From the NCBI GenBank assembly GCA_019671005.1, contig CM033726.1, positions 19,093,608 through 19,157,607 of the forward strand: DNA of 64,000 bases, in the 5' to 3' direction. The translations under genes were made by a program, and so were the position numbers. Under the pieces are notes generated by a model, which saw only the letters and a list, made by a program, of their open reading frames with translations, did no database searches and was not told where the DNA came from. Origin of the DNA: Hibiscus mutabilis. Taxonomy: Eukaryota > Streptophyta > Magnoliopsida > Malvales > Malvaceae. Shown one piece after another: positions 12,821 to 22,825 of the stretch. Within the stretch, counting starts at the first letter, position 1, and each line of letters opens with the position of its first letter.

Positions 12821-13040
12821 TGTAAATGATTTGTATTATTGACAATTCATAACATTTACAATTGGAGTATATATATGATTACAATGATATTTCAATATAC
12901 AAAGATAAGGAAATCCAAATGTTATACACAAAATAAGATTAGATAAGAAAAGTCAAAGGTTTAAATAGGGCGAAATGAGATTGATTAAGATTAGATTAGA
13001 TTGGATGATCTATTCTAATATTTATCTTTGATATCAACCA
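12821..13040 (-). repeat. 5' LTR of the copia element, 220 bp
   Basis: On the minus strand the LTR starts TGGTTGATATC and ends CATTTACA next to the primer-binding site. It is short, as usual for copia, and has TATA-like stretches (atatatatac near 12870, ctatttaaacc near 12965). No second copy was found to the left. Confidence 0.8.
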
Positions 13041-13313
13041 ACTGGTGCTCTTGCTGGTATGATGATTAGGAGACTAGCTGTTGACCCCACTGCTAGTATT
13101 TGTGCTCAGCCTCCTTCGCAACTTTGGTTAAGTGTTTGGCAGGCGGCCGGGGTGGAGGACGCCTCATATTGCAGTGAAGGTAACGATGCTCAGGGGAGTC
13201 TTGATGGGCAAGGGTATGTTTTTTGTTATGAGGTTTTTCACTTTGTGGGGTTATTTTTTCTGCATCCAAAGCTTATTGTTCTTAATCTCTTATTATTCTG
13301 TATGAGCATTTAA
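13041..13313 (+). other. Exon-like fragment of unknown gene
   Basis: Just right of the copia LTR, an open frame from before 13059 gives a segment with ordinary protein composition (GALAG, RRLAVDPTASICAQPPSQ, LWLSVWQAAG). A good plant 5' splice-site match (GG/GTATGT) sits at about 13212, after which the frame turns AT-rich and intron-like. GC content is clearly above the surroundings. I do not recognise the family. It may be an exon left from a gene broken by the copia insertion, or sequence captured by another transposon. Confidence 0.3.
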
Positions 13314-13974
13314 TTGTTTTCCCCCACTTCATTATCGTTTAATTATTGTGTGAACTTTACGTTTGATTATTTATAATACTTTAACTCAAATCTTGAAATA
13401 ACTTAAATATTAAGATGTTTAAATTTGACACACTTAATTGTTCGAGTTTGATTCTACAATAACTTAATTAAATTTATTTTTCAAAAAAGAAAAGAAAAAC
13501 ATTAAAACCAGAGTACATTTTTCTTGAAGCAGTATATAACTTGAGTCAAGTTCTATGTTTTCCTGACCTTTTATTTATTTATTTATTTATTTATTATTGA
13601 AATATTTATGTTCGATGCATATTTATATAGATATAAAGATATGATTCTTTTAGGATCATCTTAATACATGAAAATTTGAGTGTATTTGAGTTCGGATACA
13701 AAAAGAGAGGACTCTGCAAATATATGAAAATAAAAAGTGAATACGCCATTGTTAGAGACGATTCAAATTAAAGTTAAAAAGATAATATTGTGTATCACAA
13801 GAAAGAGGGTTACTTTATTAGGTCATTCTTTTTCTTTTGTGGTGCTCATTGATCATGGTTTTCTACATGAAGTTATTCCTTATTTTCTTCAGCTAAGCAG
13901 TTCGTTTGGAGGCGCGGCAGACGCTCGGAGTTGTGGTGATTGCTTGTAATTTGCTTGCTAATGAATGATCCAGG
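13314..13974. other. AT-rich non-coding stretch with microsatellite
   Basis: Mostly AT-rich DNA without a credible gene. A (TTTA)n microsatellite lies at about 13569-13594. Near 13890 a pyrimidine-rich tract ending ttcttcag precedes a GC-richer 60-bp piece that could be a second exon scrap paired with the fragment at 13041, but no homology supports it. Confidence 0.4.
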
Positions 13975-14535
13975 GAACTACCACCTTAATATTTACTATA
14001 AATTTGACCTTCAACATTACATCAATATGATCTGGAATCCCCAATTCAACACACACTTTTGCAAATTTCAATCTCTCCGTCGAAGCTGTAACAGTATCCA
14101 TTCATGAAGGCAAGCCAATTACAGTAAGATCTAGCTTCGAATACAACACAAGAGGAACATTAAAAAATTGGATCCAGACAGGCATTCGTTCCAAATCAAA
14201 TTCTAGTTTCTTTGTATTCGCTTCCCATTTTCACAGCACTAATGGCTTGTGCTGAATATGCCAAAGACCACTTTCCAAAACCCAATCCCGAACAATGGAT
14301 TCCACCCCCCCCAAGCTCCGCAATCTTCTGTAAAGCACTAAAGTTTAGGGATGTTCCAATAATTTTCCCAACAAGAGAGTATTTCCATTCAACAATCCTA
14401 TCGTCGAACACCTGAGTAGGCGGCTTCGCAACCGCATGACCGTCAAGCGTCGCCGGTGAGAAGTAACAAAATGTTTGCTCCTCCGCCTCAGAGAACAATT
14501 GCTTCCAATCAAGAGTGGCCATACAAAAAACCACA
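13975..14535 (-). pseudogene. DUF4283-type protein fragment (LINE ORF1-like)
   Basis: The minus strand encodes a DUF4283-like domain (EWKYSLVGKIIG box, a leucine-rich stretch, then decayed LGFGKW) at 14196-14534. It continues beyond a frame break with MPVWIQFFNVPLVLYS and, after a stop, an FAKVCVELGIPDHI segment at about 13975-14180. This domain order is known from ORF1 of plant L1-like non-LTR retrotransposons. Frame break and stop show it is dead. No RT of a LINE is nearby, so it is probably a 5' fragment. Confidence 0.75.
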
Positions 14536-14699
14536 AGAATTACCTTAAATCACGAGAAATCACCAGGAAAACGAGTTGAATCGAAAGAAAATTCCACGCA
14601 GTTACAAGATTCAGGCCACATTAGGCCTGCTAATGTGCGCCTGAAGAGAAACTGTCCCAAAGAAACAAATATAGGAGATAAAAAATAAGTATTAGTTGA
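14536..14699. other. Sequence upstream of the DUF4283 fragment
   Basis: Probably the 5' flank or leader of the LINE-like fragment. I see nothing else in it. Confidence 0.3.
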
Positions 14700-14850
14700 C
14701 TTAAAGTCCGCTAATCCTTCCCCACACGTAATCGTGCCCTCGAACCCCTTGATTTCAAAATTTTTAATTTGTTTTTAGCTTTTCTGTCTGCCTAATATAA
14801 TAAAAGAGATCGGTGACGATTCTGTTATCACATTAATCTTTCCTCGAGGG
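14700..14850 (+). repeat. Relic of a Tat-type LTR 3' part
   Basis: The order of phrases (gctaatccttcc, cgtaat, tcgaacccc, gtctgcctaa, ggtgacgattc) parallels 8007-8095 of the LTR at 5289-8214 in the same orientation. It is diverged and truncated. Confidence 0.5.
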
Positions 14851-15225
14851 GATCTCTTTTATCATGCCCGCAGAACGTTGCTTACGTGATCACTAATTTT
14901 TCCTTGGTAATCCGGATGAATGCGTGCAAAGATTAATGTAAAAGTCCATAAAGTTCTAAAAGTGATCTGAGTTCGCTCACAGCTGAGGAAACCCAGGTCA
15001 ATTTTAGACGCAAAGAAATTAAGGCATTAATCCTTAAAATCTAAAAATATAGTCTCGAGTAGGAGTTTCGACCGTTCCCCAACGACTACGGGAAGAGCAA
15101 ATTAACCCTATTTGAGAAAATATCCCTTTTTCGTGATGCAATAAAAATCATTTTTTAAATGACATTTTATGTTCTTTTTAATTTTTATGGGTGATTTAAT
15201 GTTAAAAATTAAATATTATTTTTCA

Positions 15226-15570
15226 AAAGCATGTATTTAGGGCAACTAATCCTAAAGGCTTTATTTAATTAGTTACTTCTAAGAGAAATTATTTACTTCT
15301 CTAAAAGATTGCCTAAAAAGATTTTATTTAATTGCTTACAATTATTTATTCACTTTTTTAAAAATTACCTAAGAGAGTTTTATTTACAATTAAAGAGAAA
15401 AGATTATTTACTTTTTTAAAAAAATAATTATCAAGTTAATTTTATTTACCATTATTTACAATTAAGAGAAATAGATTATTTACCTTTTCTAAAAGATTAC
15501 CTAAAGGATTTTATTTAATTACTTACAATTAAGAGAAGGTATTATCTTACTTTAAATAACTTACCAAGAC
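15226..15570. repeat. Degenerate AT-rich tandem repeats, 50-70 bp
   Basis: Phrases like ttatttaattacttacaatt, agagaaa.gattatttac and aaaagattacctaa recur four to five times with irregular spacing. The order is kept between copies, so this is a decayed tandem array and not simple low complexity. Confidence 0.55.
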
Positions 15571-16200
15571 AATTATTAAAAGCAGATTACTTTAGGAATC
15601 TAAATCCTAGTCATTTATGATTAAATTTTACTGTTGGTGAACTAATCCTACAAGACAAAAATATTTAAGTTGTCTATTAGGGAAACTAGCCTAAAAGTGT
15701 TTATTTTAAATTATTTTGTAAGCTTTTATTACAAGAAAATTTCAATATTAATTATTATAAAGTCTATTTACCCTAACATTTTGACATGTCAAATTGCATA
15801 AAGATGGATAAATTAGACAACACAATAAACATGAACAAACAAAGGGTTAAAGTGCATGGAGCAAGAATTAAAGAACTAAATTAAAAATAAAGAGTGACTA
15901 GAGTGAAGAAATTGCAAACAATGGGGCCAAAGCGTGAGCTTGTCAAAGGTGGGGTACGGGTCGAACCATGAACCGTTCCTGCATCACCGCTACTGCCGTT
16001 ACGCTTGGACGTCGATCACTGCTCATCGGCGGCGTTCCCCTGCTACTGCCCCTGCTCCAGTGGTGGCGCTGGTTCCTTCCCCCAACATGATGGATCCTCC
16101 ACGAGCTTCACTTAATAAGAACATGTACCCCTCTTCTTCCTTATTCGAAAAAAGTAACAAAGGGAAAAATAAAAATATAAAGAAAGAGCGTTTGGGTTAA
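15571..16200. other. Non-coding, inside the probable LTR
   Basis: AT-rich DNA to about 15930, then a GC-richer block at 15940-16100. The block holds a short open frame with no recognisable domain and, being inside a probable LTR, is unlikely to be a gene. Confidence 0.35.
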
Positions 16201-16869
16201 ATACCTCCAAAAATCACTATGACTTGTATTGCTCTTGAATTCAGTGTGTGTTACAATAGGTGAATGCTTGGCCTTTTATAGCCAATTATAAGGGTATAAG
16301 TGGGAGAAGAAATTCAAGGATTCTTTCTCGAATTACAAAAAATAAAAACTCTAGTATCTACATGATTCCCTTGCCCGATTTGCTTTTTGATATGATTTGG
16401 TTCTTACTTCCTTTTTAAATTGATTCGACATTTAATCCCCTTTTCTTTGCTTGCAAGGCATGACTGACCAAGGGGAGATGATGTATGTGATGGCTATGGT
16501 GGCCAATGGTGGTCACGGCGACAGTTTTGGTGGCTGGCCGAATAAAGGGTTGATCACGTGATCACCATACGCTGGTGGTGATTCGAATATGAAGGGTGCG
16601 ATACAAGAAAAAAAAATAAGGTTTCTTCCCGTATAAGGCCTAATTGAGCCTATTATACATTGATTCTTTTGGGTTTTATATTTTATATTTTTTGTGGGCT
16701 TTTGTAACGTATACACATGAAACCGAATAAAACACGTGGGCAGATAAAATAGGTGACTGCAGCTTCCCTTTTTTGCTCATTTCAATGAAACGAGAATAGG
16801 GCAAAAAATGAAAGACACTGGTTTTATCCGGCTGTGCTGCATGTCAAACACCGCTTCTTCTAACTTGAG

Positions 16870-17435
16870 GTGATGCGAAAGTGTGACTCTCATCCTTCGA
16901 AACCAAGGATACCAAGTCGGTAAGGTGATCTATTCCTTCAAACCTGAGAAGAACAAATTGAAGGATGATCCTTCAAAACTGAAGATAGGAAAAATATGAC
17001 TCTAGTCCTTCAAACTCGAGGACACCAAGTCGGTAAGGTGATCTGCTCCTTCGACCCCGAGGAGAGCAAATCGAATGACGCTCCTTCAAAACTAAAGATA
17101 GACAAAAATATGACTCTCGTCCTTCGAACCCGATGACACCAAGTCGATAAGGTGATCTGCTCCTTCGAACCCAAGGAGAACAAATCGAATAATGCTCATT
17201 TACAACTGAAGATAGGCAGAAATATGACTCTCGTCATTCGAACCTGAGGACACAAAGTTGGTAAGGTGATATGCTCCTTCGAACCCAAGGAGAACAAATC
17301 GAATAACGCTCATTCAAAACTAAAGATAGGCAAAAATATGACACTCGTCCTTCGAAACTGAGGACACTAAGTCGATAGGGTGATCTGCTCTTTCAAACCT
17401 GAGGAGAACAAATCGAATGATGCTTCTTCAAAAGG
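16870..17435. repeat. 114-bp tandem array, five copies
   Basis: The phrase tatgactct (first copy tgtgactct) begins at 16882, 16995, 17109, 17223 and 17337, a spacing of 113-114 bp. Each unit also has ccttcgaaccc-gag, caccaagtcg, aaggtgatctgctcc and gaagatagg-aaaa. Copies differ by scattered substitutions. The array lies in the 3' UTR of the minus-strand Tat-type element, as the TATATAGGAA array does in the first one, although the unit sequences differ. Confidence 0.92.
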
Positions 17436-18334
17436 TGCAAAACACTGAGTTGAAACTAATCATGTCTCTACACCTTTTTGCTTCATAGAAAACAGTTGAT
17501 ACTTGCTTCTTTTCTTTATTGAAAACATATGATCTTTGTATATTTGCTCGCATAATCCAGTAATCTTGTACATCTGGTAGTCTTTCCAAAGTTTTTTTAG
17601 AACGTTTTTGCATGAAAATCTTCACAACAAAGCTTTAAATGTCTTTGAATTGTTGAATACTTAGGGAATCTTTCCTCCCTGATCTGAGTAATTGCCCCAA
17701 TCTAATGCCGCAATCTGTGCAAAATTTTATGCTTATACAAATGCCATCTTTTTTAGAGTAATGCTAAAAATCCTTTATGTTCTTTTGTCCCTGTACTTTT
17801 AAACCATATTCAAAGTAATACTAAAAAATCCTTTATGTTGTATTAATGCAAATCCAATGGTTCCCATTTCAATATATAAATGTCGGTGAAAGATGAACTC
17901 TGGGATGTAAGGTTTATTATGGTGGCAAACGTGAGAGTAATTACAAAGAAATGTAATAAACTGCTCAGATATCAAGGGCCAAAGCACTCCGAGTTGATCC
18001 TTTGAAAGTTTTTCCCAATGCAACCCTTGTTGAGAAGATATCATGAAGAAGGTGTTGAGCAAATTGCCAGTCTTTTGAGATGGTCATCCTCCATACACCT
18101 AAACTTCAAATACTCAAGCCACCCATTGTGGGTTTTCAACTTGATTCCTGTTTTAGTTTTAAGACTCCCTTACTGGGTTTTCATCTTGAACTCTTATTTT
18201 ATTTTATTTTTTCTTAAGTATAAAGCGCTCTTGTGGGTTTTCACTTTTAGACCCCTTTTCATTTTCTTCTTGAAGTGTTCTTTCGGGTTTTCACTCTAGC
18301 TTTTTCTTTTTCTTTTTTTTCTTTAGGTGTAAAA
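17436..18334 (-). other. 3' UTR remainder of the minus-strand element
   Basis: Non-coding. From 18110 to 18310 there are four copies of a phrase reading gggttttcaact on the plus strand (the complement of gaaaaccc). The rest is unremarkable. Confidence 0.5.
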
Positions 18335-18714
18335 TCATTTGACCAAATCTAAATTTATAGGGTTCTGTAATTCATCCCTATCAATCTCGGCTAAGATCAA
18401 AGCTCCTCTAGAAAAGGCTTTTGTTACCACATAGGGCCAATCCCAATTGGGTGTCCACTTTTTACAGGAATCTCTTTGGATTGGTAACATCTTTTTCAGC
18501 ACCAAGTCTCCTTCTTGGAATTCTCTTAGGCGAACCTTCTTGTCGTGGGCTATCATTATCCTCTTTTGGTACATTTGATCATGGCATATTGCTTTCAATC
18601 TCTTTTCTTCAATTAGATTCAGTTCGTCGTAATATGCATGAATCTATTCAGCTTCATCTAATTTTGCCTCTATCAGGATATGGAGAGATGAGATTTCAAC
18701 CTCAATTTTGCCTC
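18335..18714 (-). pseudogene. gypsy integrase C-terminal fragment
   Basis: The minus strand reads an EVEIS box, a stop near 18645, then KAICHDQMYQKR, REFQEGDLVLKK and PYVVTKAFS, ending near 18335. It aligns residue by residue with the C-terminal 130 residues of the pol pseudogene at 2-3366. The DDE core upstream is missing because the sequence is broken at 18714/18715. Confidence 0.85.
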
Positions 18715-19926
18715 TGTCGATGGCAATACCCTAAATTAACCATGTAAAAACCCCTATATGTCTATAGTGTATGTTTTTCATAAATTAATTTAATTAAGTC
18801 CCAATTTATACTCCCTAAGGGGTAGACTCACTCCCGAAGTAAGTTCATCTACTTGAACATCTTCTGTCGAAGCTTCTCGCCTTAGAATCTGACAACTGAT
18901 TGTTGCCACCAAAGTCTGTTAAGATATTGAGTTGCAATAGGCAAACTATGCCAGCGGTCGCTTGTCATAGAATTTATAAAACTGTAAAACATGCCACATG
19001 AGCAAAACAAAGCCAAAACATTTCGATTATTAAAAACTAAACATGAAAACAACATTTCAACGCAGTCATCCCCCACCAACTATTAAATTAGTTCATGGTG
19101 AAGGTATCAACCATAAAACCTTCATCGTTTCTCAACCACATCATCATTTAAAAATAAAAATAACTACACAAAGAGAATGAGTAAGAAGGGGATCCATCAA
19201 TACAACCCTTTAATGGCTACAAGCCCTCGGTCTAACTGGTCAAACCATGTAGCCTTCCTTTTTCGATTGTCACTGAATGGTCTTTCTAAAATCTCCACAT
19301 TATGTGCTTGCTTGAGTTCTTTAAATAGGCATGCAAGGATAACCCAGGATAAGCCTTGAAAATTGAATTTTGAATGCGCAAGGGATAAGGGATATGATTA
19401 TCTTATCTAGATTTGAAGTGATAAGCTGATAAGGTGATAAGCTGATCAGGCTTTCACTAGGGCTTACGTCATCTGGCGATGATCCTTTGCCAGCCGAGCT
19501 CGGCATCGTTTGGTCCATCTATGCCAGACAAACTTGGCATCCTATTTTTTCGCCATCATATTTTTTCAGAGTTTGCCCAAATGCTATTTTTTCGCAGTCT
19601 GATCTGGTCCTATTTTCTTGGGCTGATGTTGCAAAGGGTTCTTGACATAACTCTTCTAGCATCATATTGCCAAGGGAGCTTGGCATTTCTCTTCTAGTCC
19701 TCTTGTTTTCTGCTCCTACACTGCTCTGCTCTGACATGCCTGCCCGTGTCCTGCATCAAAACCAGCAAAATAACCTTTCACACTGGCATAAACACAGAAA
19801 TCCCCTATCTCCTAACTCCTTAAGCAAATGCATGAAATTATCATCTAAATGCAACTAAATGTACTTAAAGGACTAACAAAAGCATTGTAAAATAAACATA
19901 AAAATAGTACTTTTGAGGAGGTAACA
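18715..19926 (-). repeat. Athila 3' LTR, lacking about 400 bp
   Basis: It matches 26174-27370 nearly base for base, ending gaggaggtaaca, but the first 400 bp of the right LTR (25774-26173) have no counterpart. The break at 18714/18715 joins it to a Tat-type integrase fragment. Confidence 0.9.
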
Positions 19927-19938
19927 CTCCCCCAAAGC
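19927..19938 (-). other. Polypurine tract of the Athila element
   Basis: The minus strand reads gctttgggggag directly before the LTR start TGTTACCTCC. Confidence 0.75.
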
Positions 19939-21300
19939 TAACTCATTGCTTGTCCTCAAGTAATGCAACTAATATATATATATATATAAACAGAAAAACA
20001 AGAAAAGTACCTCTGCAAAAGTTTGGTCGGAATGCCAACAAGTGTTGGCAAGCAGAATCTGGCTCTAGTTATGTCATTAGATATCTCAGTGCAATAATGT
20101 CAAGCAGATAAGCAAATTCAAGTGCAGCAATATAACTCTAGTCTAAGGTCATGAAGAGTGCACGATGTGCAGGTAATATGCATCAAGTATCATTTTACCC
20201 TCTTAGTCAAATTTACTACCTAAACTCAGAATTTTATTTTTCTTTTATTCTTGCCAAGGGTTTCTGCTGGCAATATTTTAAGCTTGCTTCGCAATACTGT
20301 TTGGCGTGAGAAATAAGAGGGAGTATACCACGAACCCCCACGTTAATCCAGAAATTACTAGGCTTTTACTCTTTAACTCATACCCTAAAGTTTTTGATTT
20401 GAGAACTAAGAGGGAGCAAACCACGAAGCCTCAAGTTACTTATTATCCCTAAGGTAGAGGAGAGTTCTACATTTTTTTTCTTGTCGTGGTAAAACATTGT
20501 TGCCTTATTATTATTTTTTACCCTGGCATCAAACATTTTTTTCCTTAGCTTAGTTTCAAGAATTCTAAGTTTGTTTGGGAATCTAGATGTATACTACGTG
20601 TTAAGTGAAAGTTCAATTCCCTAAACTAGAGATCAATTGCCAAACAGTCCTGACATTACTATTCTATTGGCACATACTATCAAAGATTAAATCTCGTCAT
20701 CGAACAGACTATTCTAGTTCAGATTCTACTAAGTTGGCAACCTTCCAAAATAATCGATGCACTAAAAAAATTTATTTTTTTTTTGTGGTTTTGTATGCAA
20801 ATTTTAATCCTATATGGTAAACTATCCTACATGGCAAACTGAAATTTAAACATGAATGTCATGGCATACTAATGTGAGGATACACACCCTCAAACCAAAG
20901 GTGTGCATTTTCCTCAATGCATGAAAACAATATATATATAATTAAAAAATGCATGAACATTTGCAATGAAATGGAATGAAATGCAAATGAGTTTTAAGGG
21001 GAAGCGGACTCCCATTCAGAGGTTTCTTGGCGTGTTTGTACTGGCAGATTCAACTTGTACTGACGAGACTGGAATGATGGCATCAGATTAGGTCAGAGTG
21101 TGGTCTGGATGGTATGTCATCCTTGGCAAGGAGGTCGGCAGAGAACTCAGGGAATATTGGTAGTGTGTGGACAGACATGTCCTTAAGTGTTTTCGTCAAG
21201 GCATGGTCCTTGGCATGAACATACTTCCAAAGCATCGAGTTCTACTCCTTGACTTTCTCCAACTTCTGGAGTATGACCTCCTGGCGTTGATATATCTAGG
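19939..21300 (-). other. Athila 3' internal region, non-coding
   Basis: Between the 3' ORF and the polypurine tract. It contains a (TA)n microsatellite at about 19972-19988 and short repeated phrases (gagggag-accacgaa near 20320 and 20410). No protein homology is visible. Confidence 0.5.
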
Positions 21301-21306
21301 AGAGCA

Positions 21307-21663
21307 TTACCGATGAACCAGTCGGGGAATCGGAGTCTTGGGCTCTACCTTTGGCACCTTAGCCTTTGGCACAGTCTCGGTAACCTTTCTCTTGTCTTTC
21401 TCATTGGCAATGAGTTGCCTCCATAGGGTAGGAGTGATCATCGTTCCCTTGGACTCTTGAGCTTTATTTGTATCAAGCTTGGGCACGCTATGCTGGATGC
21501 AAATGTTAAAAATCAATAAAGGGAAAAATAAACTCCCATTACCTTTACCGGCGTATTTATAAGTTTCATCAATAATGATACGGTCAATATTGATCTTGCG
21601 GCCCATGATGATTGAATGCAACAATGCCAGTCGCTTCACCGTCTGGTGTCCTTTTGATGACAC
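21307..21663 (-). pseudogene. Athila 3' ORF fragment (plant transposon domain)
   Basis: A 118-codon minus-strand frame has the pattern of the ORF found in Athila-type and related plant elements: ALLHSIIMGRKINIDRII, then SLFFPLLIFNICIQHSVP, then a lysine- and proline-rich tail. The family role is unsettled in the literature (ORF1-type or env-position protein). The N-terminal half is missing, so I call it a fragment. Confidence 0.6.
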
Positions 21664-22099
21664 GGTCTTCTTAGTGCCAAGTTCACAAAGTTATTTCAAC
21701 ATCATCTTTCGCTTGGCATCGTCCAAGGCTTCCGCAAACTTGGTGTGTTCATCCTCTACAACAAGTTCATTCTCAGCATTTTGTTCAATCGCCCCATGCC
21801 ATTCCTTGCCTTGGCATTTTGCTTGGCAACAAAATCCTGCATTCACTCAAAGGAACCTTTCAAAATAGAAAAAAAAATAAACGAAAAACTAAAAATTTAA
21901 AACTAAGATATCCTAAGTACTGAAAAGAAAATAACTCTTTTAAATTATTTACAATAATCATACTGGGTTGGCAAAACGTTACTGAATATCCGCAAGGAGA
22001 ATGATCTATTTGGCATTAATCTGATTTCCTTCCCAGTAGTGCTTCAGTCTATGGCCCTCGGTTGGTCGATGGTAGGCCGTGGAAATATTTGGTTTAAAT

Positions 22100-22825
22100 A
22101 ACCAACATAGAAAGCCAAAGAATTACTTTCCTTTGATCATGCAAAATTCTCGATTGCACAATGAAAGAGAATATTTTACCATGGTGGCTTTGAACAACCA
22201 CCTTAGAAAACAAAGAATCTCTTTGTTATCGAGGCATAGTCATCCTTATCTTGTTCCAGAATCTTCATAAAATCTTCAATTTTGAGTTGCAGCATCTCCG
22301 ACATTTTTGTTACAACAAAGTTTCCCCACTTCAGCTCTTCATTCTCAGTCATTTTGCATCCATTTTTCCTTCCAGCAATAAGCCATTTGAGCACACCTCA
22401 CTTTTTGGCATCAGTCCTGACCAGAATCGATCTTTTATGTCGCTCAATTATGTTTCCATCGCACTTATGTTTTATGGCATCAACTTTCATTCCACGGCAA
22501 TTCAATGCCAGGTTCTCATCCAAAATAGATTCCATTATCTCAACTACATGGCATTCAATTTTATCTATACATTTAAGAGCGTTGAAAATGTCAACAGTAA
22601 TACATACTTGTCTTACCGAGGTAGGGTTGAGAAATGATGGCTCCACTAGTTTTATCAAGGTGGTGTTGGCATCCAACTACTGTCTAGCATTGGATAGCAT
22701 TCTGGCATCAGATAGTGGTCTGGCATCATCAGCCTCTGCCTCTTCTTTCTCTACTTCCTTAGGTTCTTCTGTTGGCACTGATTTCTCTTCCTGGAAAATA
22801 ATCGGCTCCTTGGCATCTGTTTTAC
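22100..22825 (-). pseudogene. Athila Gag to protease spacer remnant
   Basis: On the minus strand, next to the solo LTR, there is an acidic stretch (EEPKEVEKEEAEADD) of the kind that follows Gag in Athila elements. It is followed by a 92-codon frame with no firm match (ITVDIFNALKCIDKIECH). It continues the Gag on the other side of the solo LTR. Assignment of the second part is tentative. Confidence 0.45.

Larger units (their letters stand above)
8809..13040 (-). mobile_element. Ty1/copia retrotransposon, 3' LTR missing
   Basis: Reading right to left there is a 5' LTR, a primer-binding site, gag, protease, integrase, RT and RNase H, which is the copia order (integrase before RT). After the RNase H end at about 8809 the expected 3' LTR is absent and unrelated LTR sequence follows directly. 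The element is therefore truncated or recombined there. Frameshifts and stops interrupt all domains. Confidence 0.9.
14860..16761 (-). repeat. Probable LTR of the minus-strand Tat-type element
   Basis: On the minus strand a purine run gcaaaaaagggaagc is followed at 16761 by TGCAGTCACC. This matches in layout, and partly in sequence, the polypurine tract plus TGTAATCACTC start of the element at 5274-5289. A TATA-like box (ggctataaaagg, minus strand, near 16275-16285) lies downstream. The far (left) end of the LTR is not resolved: I do not see the expected terminus, and the boundary at 14860 is only where the relic above stops. Confidence 0.45.
16762..18714 (-). mobile_element. Tat-type gypsy element, 3' end (minus strand)
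   Basis: Reading right to left there is the integrase C-terminus (18714 to 18335), a 3' UTR with the repeated phrase family 'gaaaaccc' (18300-18110), a 114-bp tandem array, and a polypurine tract adjoining an LTR at 16761. The integrase end is clearly the same subfamily as the first element in the window (shared KAICHDQMY and EFxEGDLVLKK boxes). It is cut abruptly at 18714/18715 by the truncated Athila LTR. Confidence 0.75.

Noticed and set aside
14212..14415. Plus-strand open frame of 67 codons
   Set aside because: It is the antisense of the DUF4283 fragment, which has the recognisable protein pattern.
15934..16200. Plus-strand open frame of 88 codons
   Set aside because: It lies in a probable LTR, has no domain and no splice or promoter support.
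16870..17435. CRISPR-like array
   Set aside because: Tandem units without unique spacers, in a plant retrotransposon UTR.
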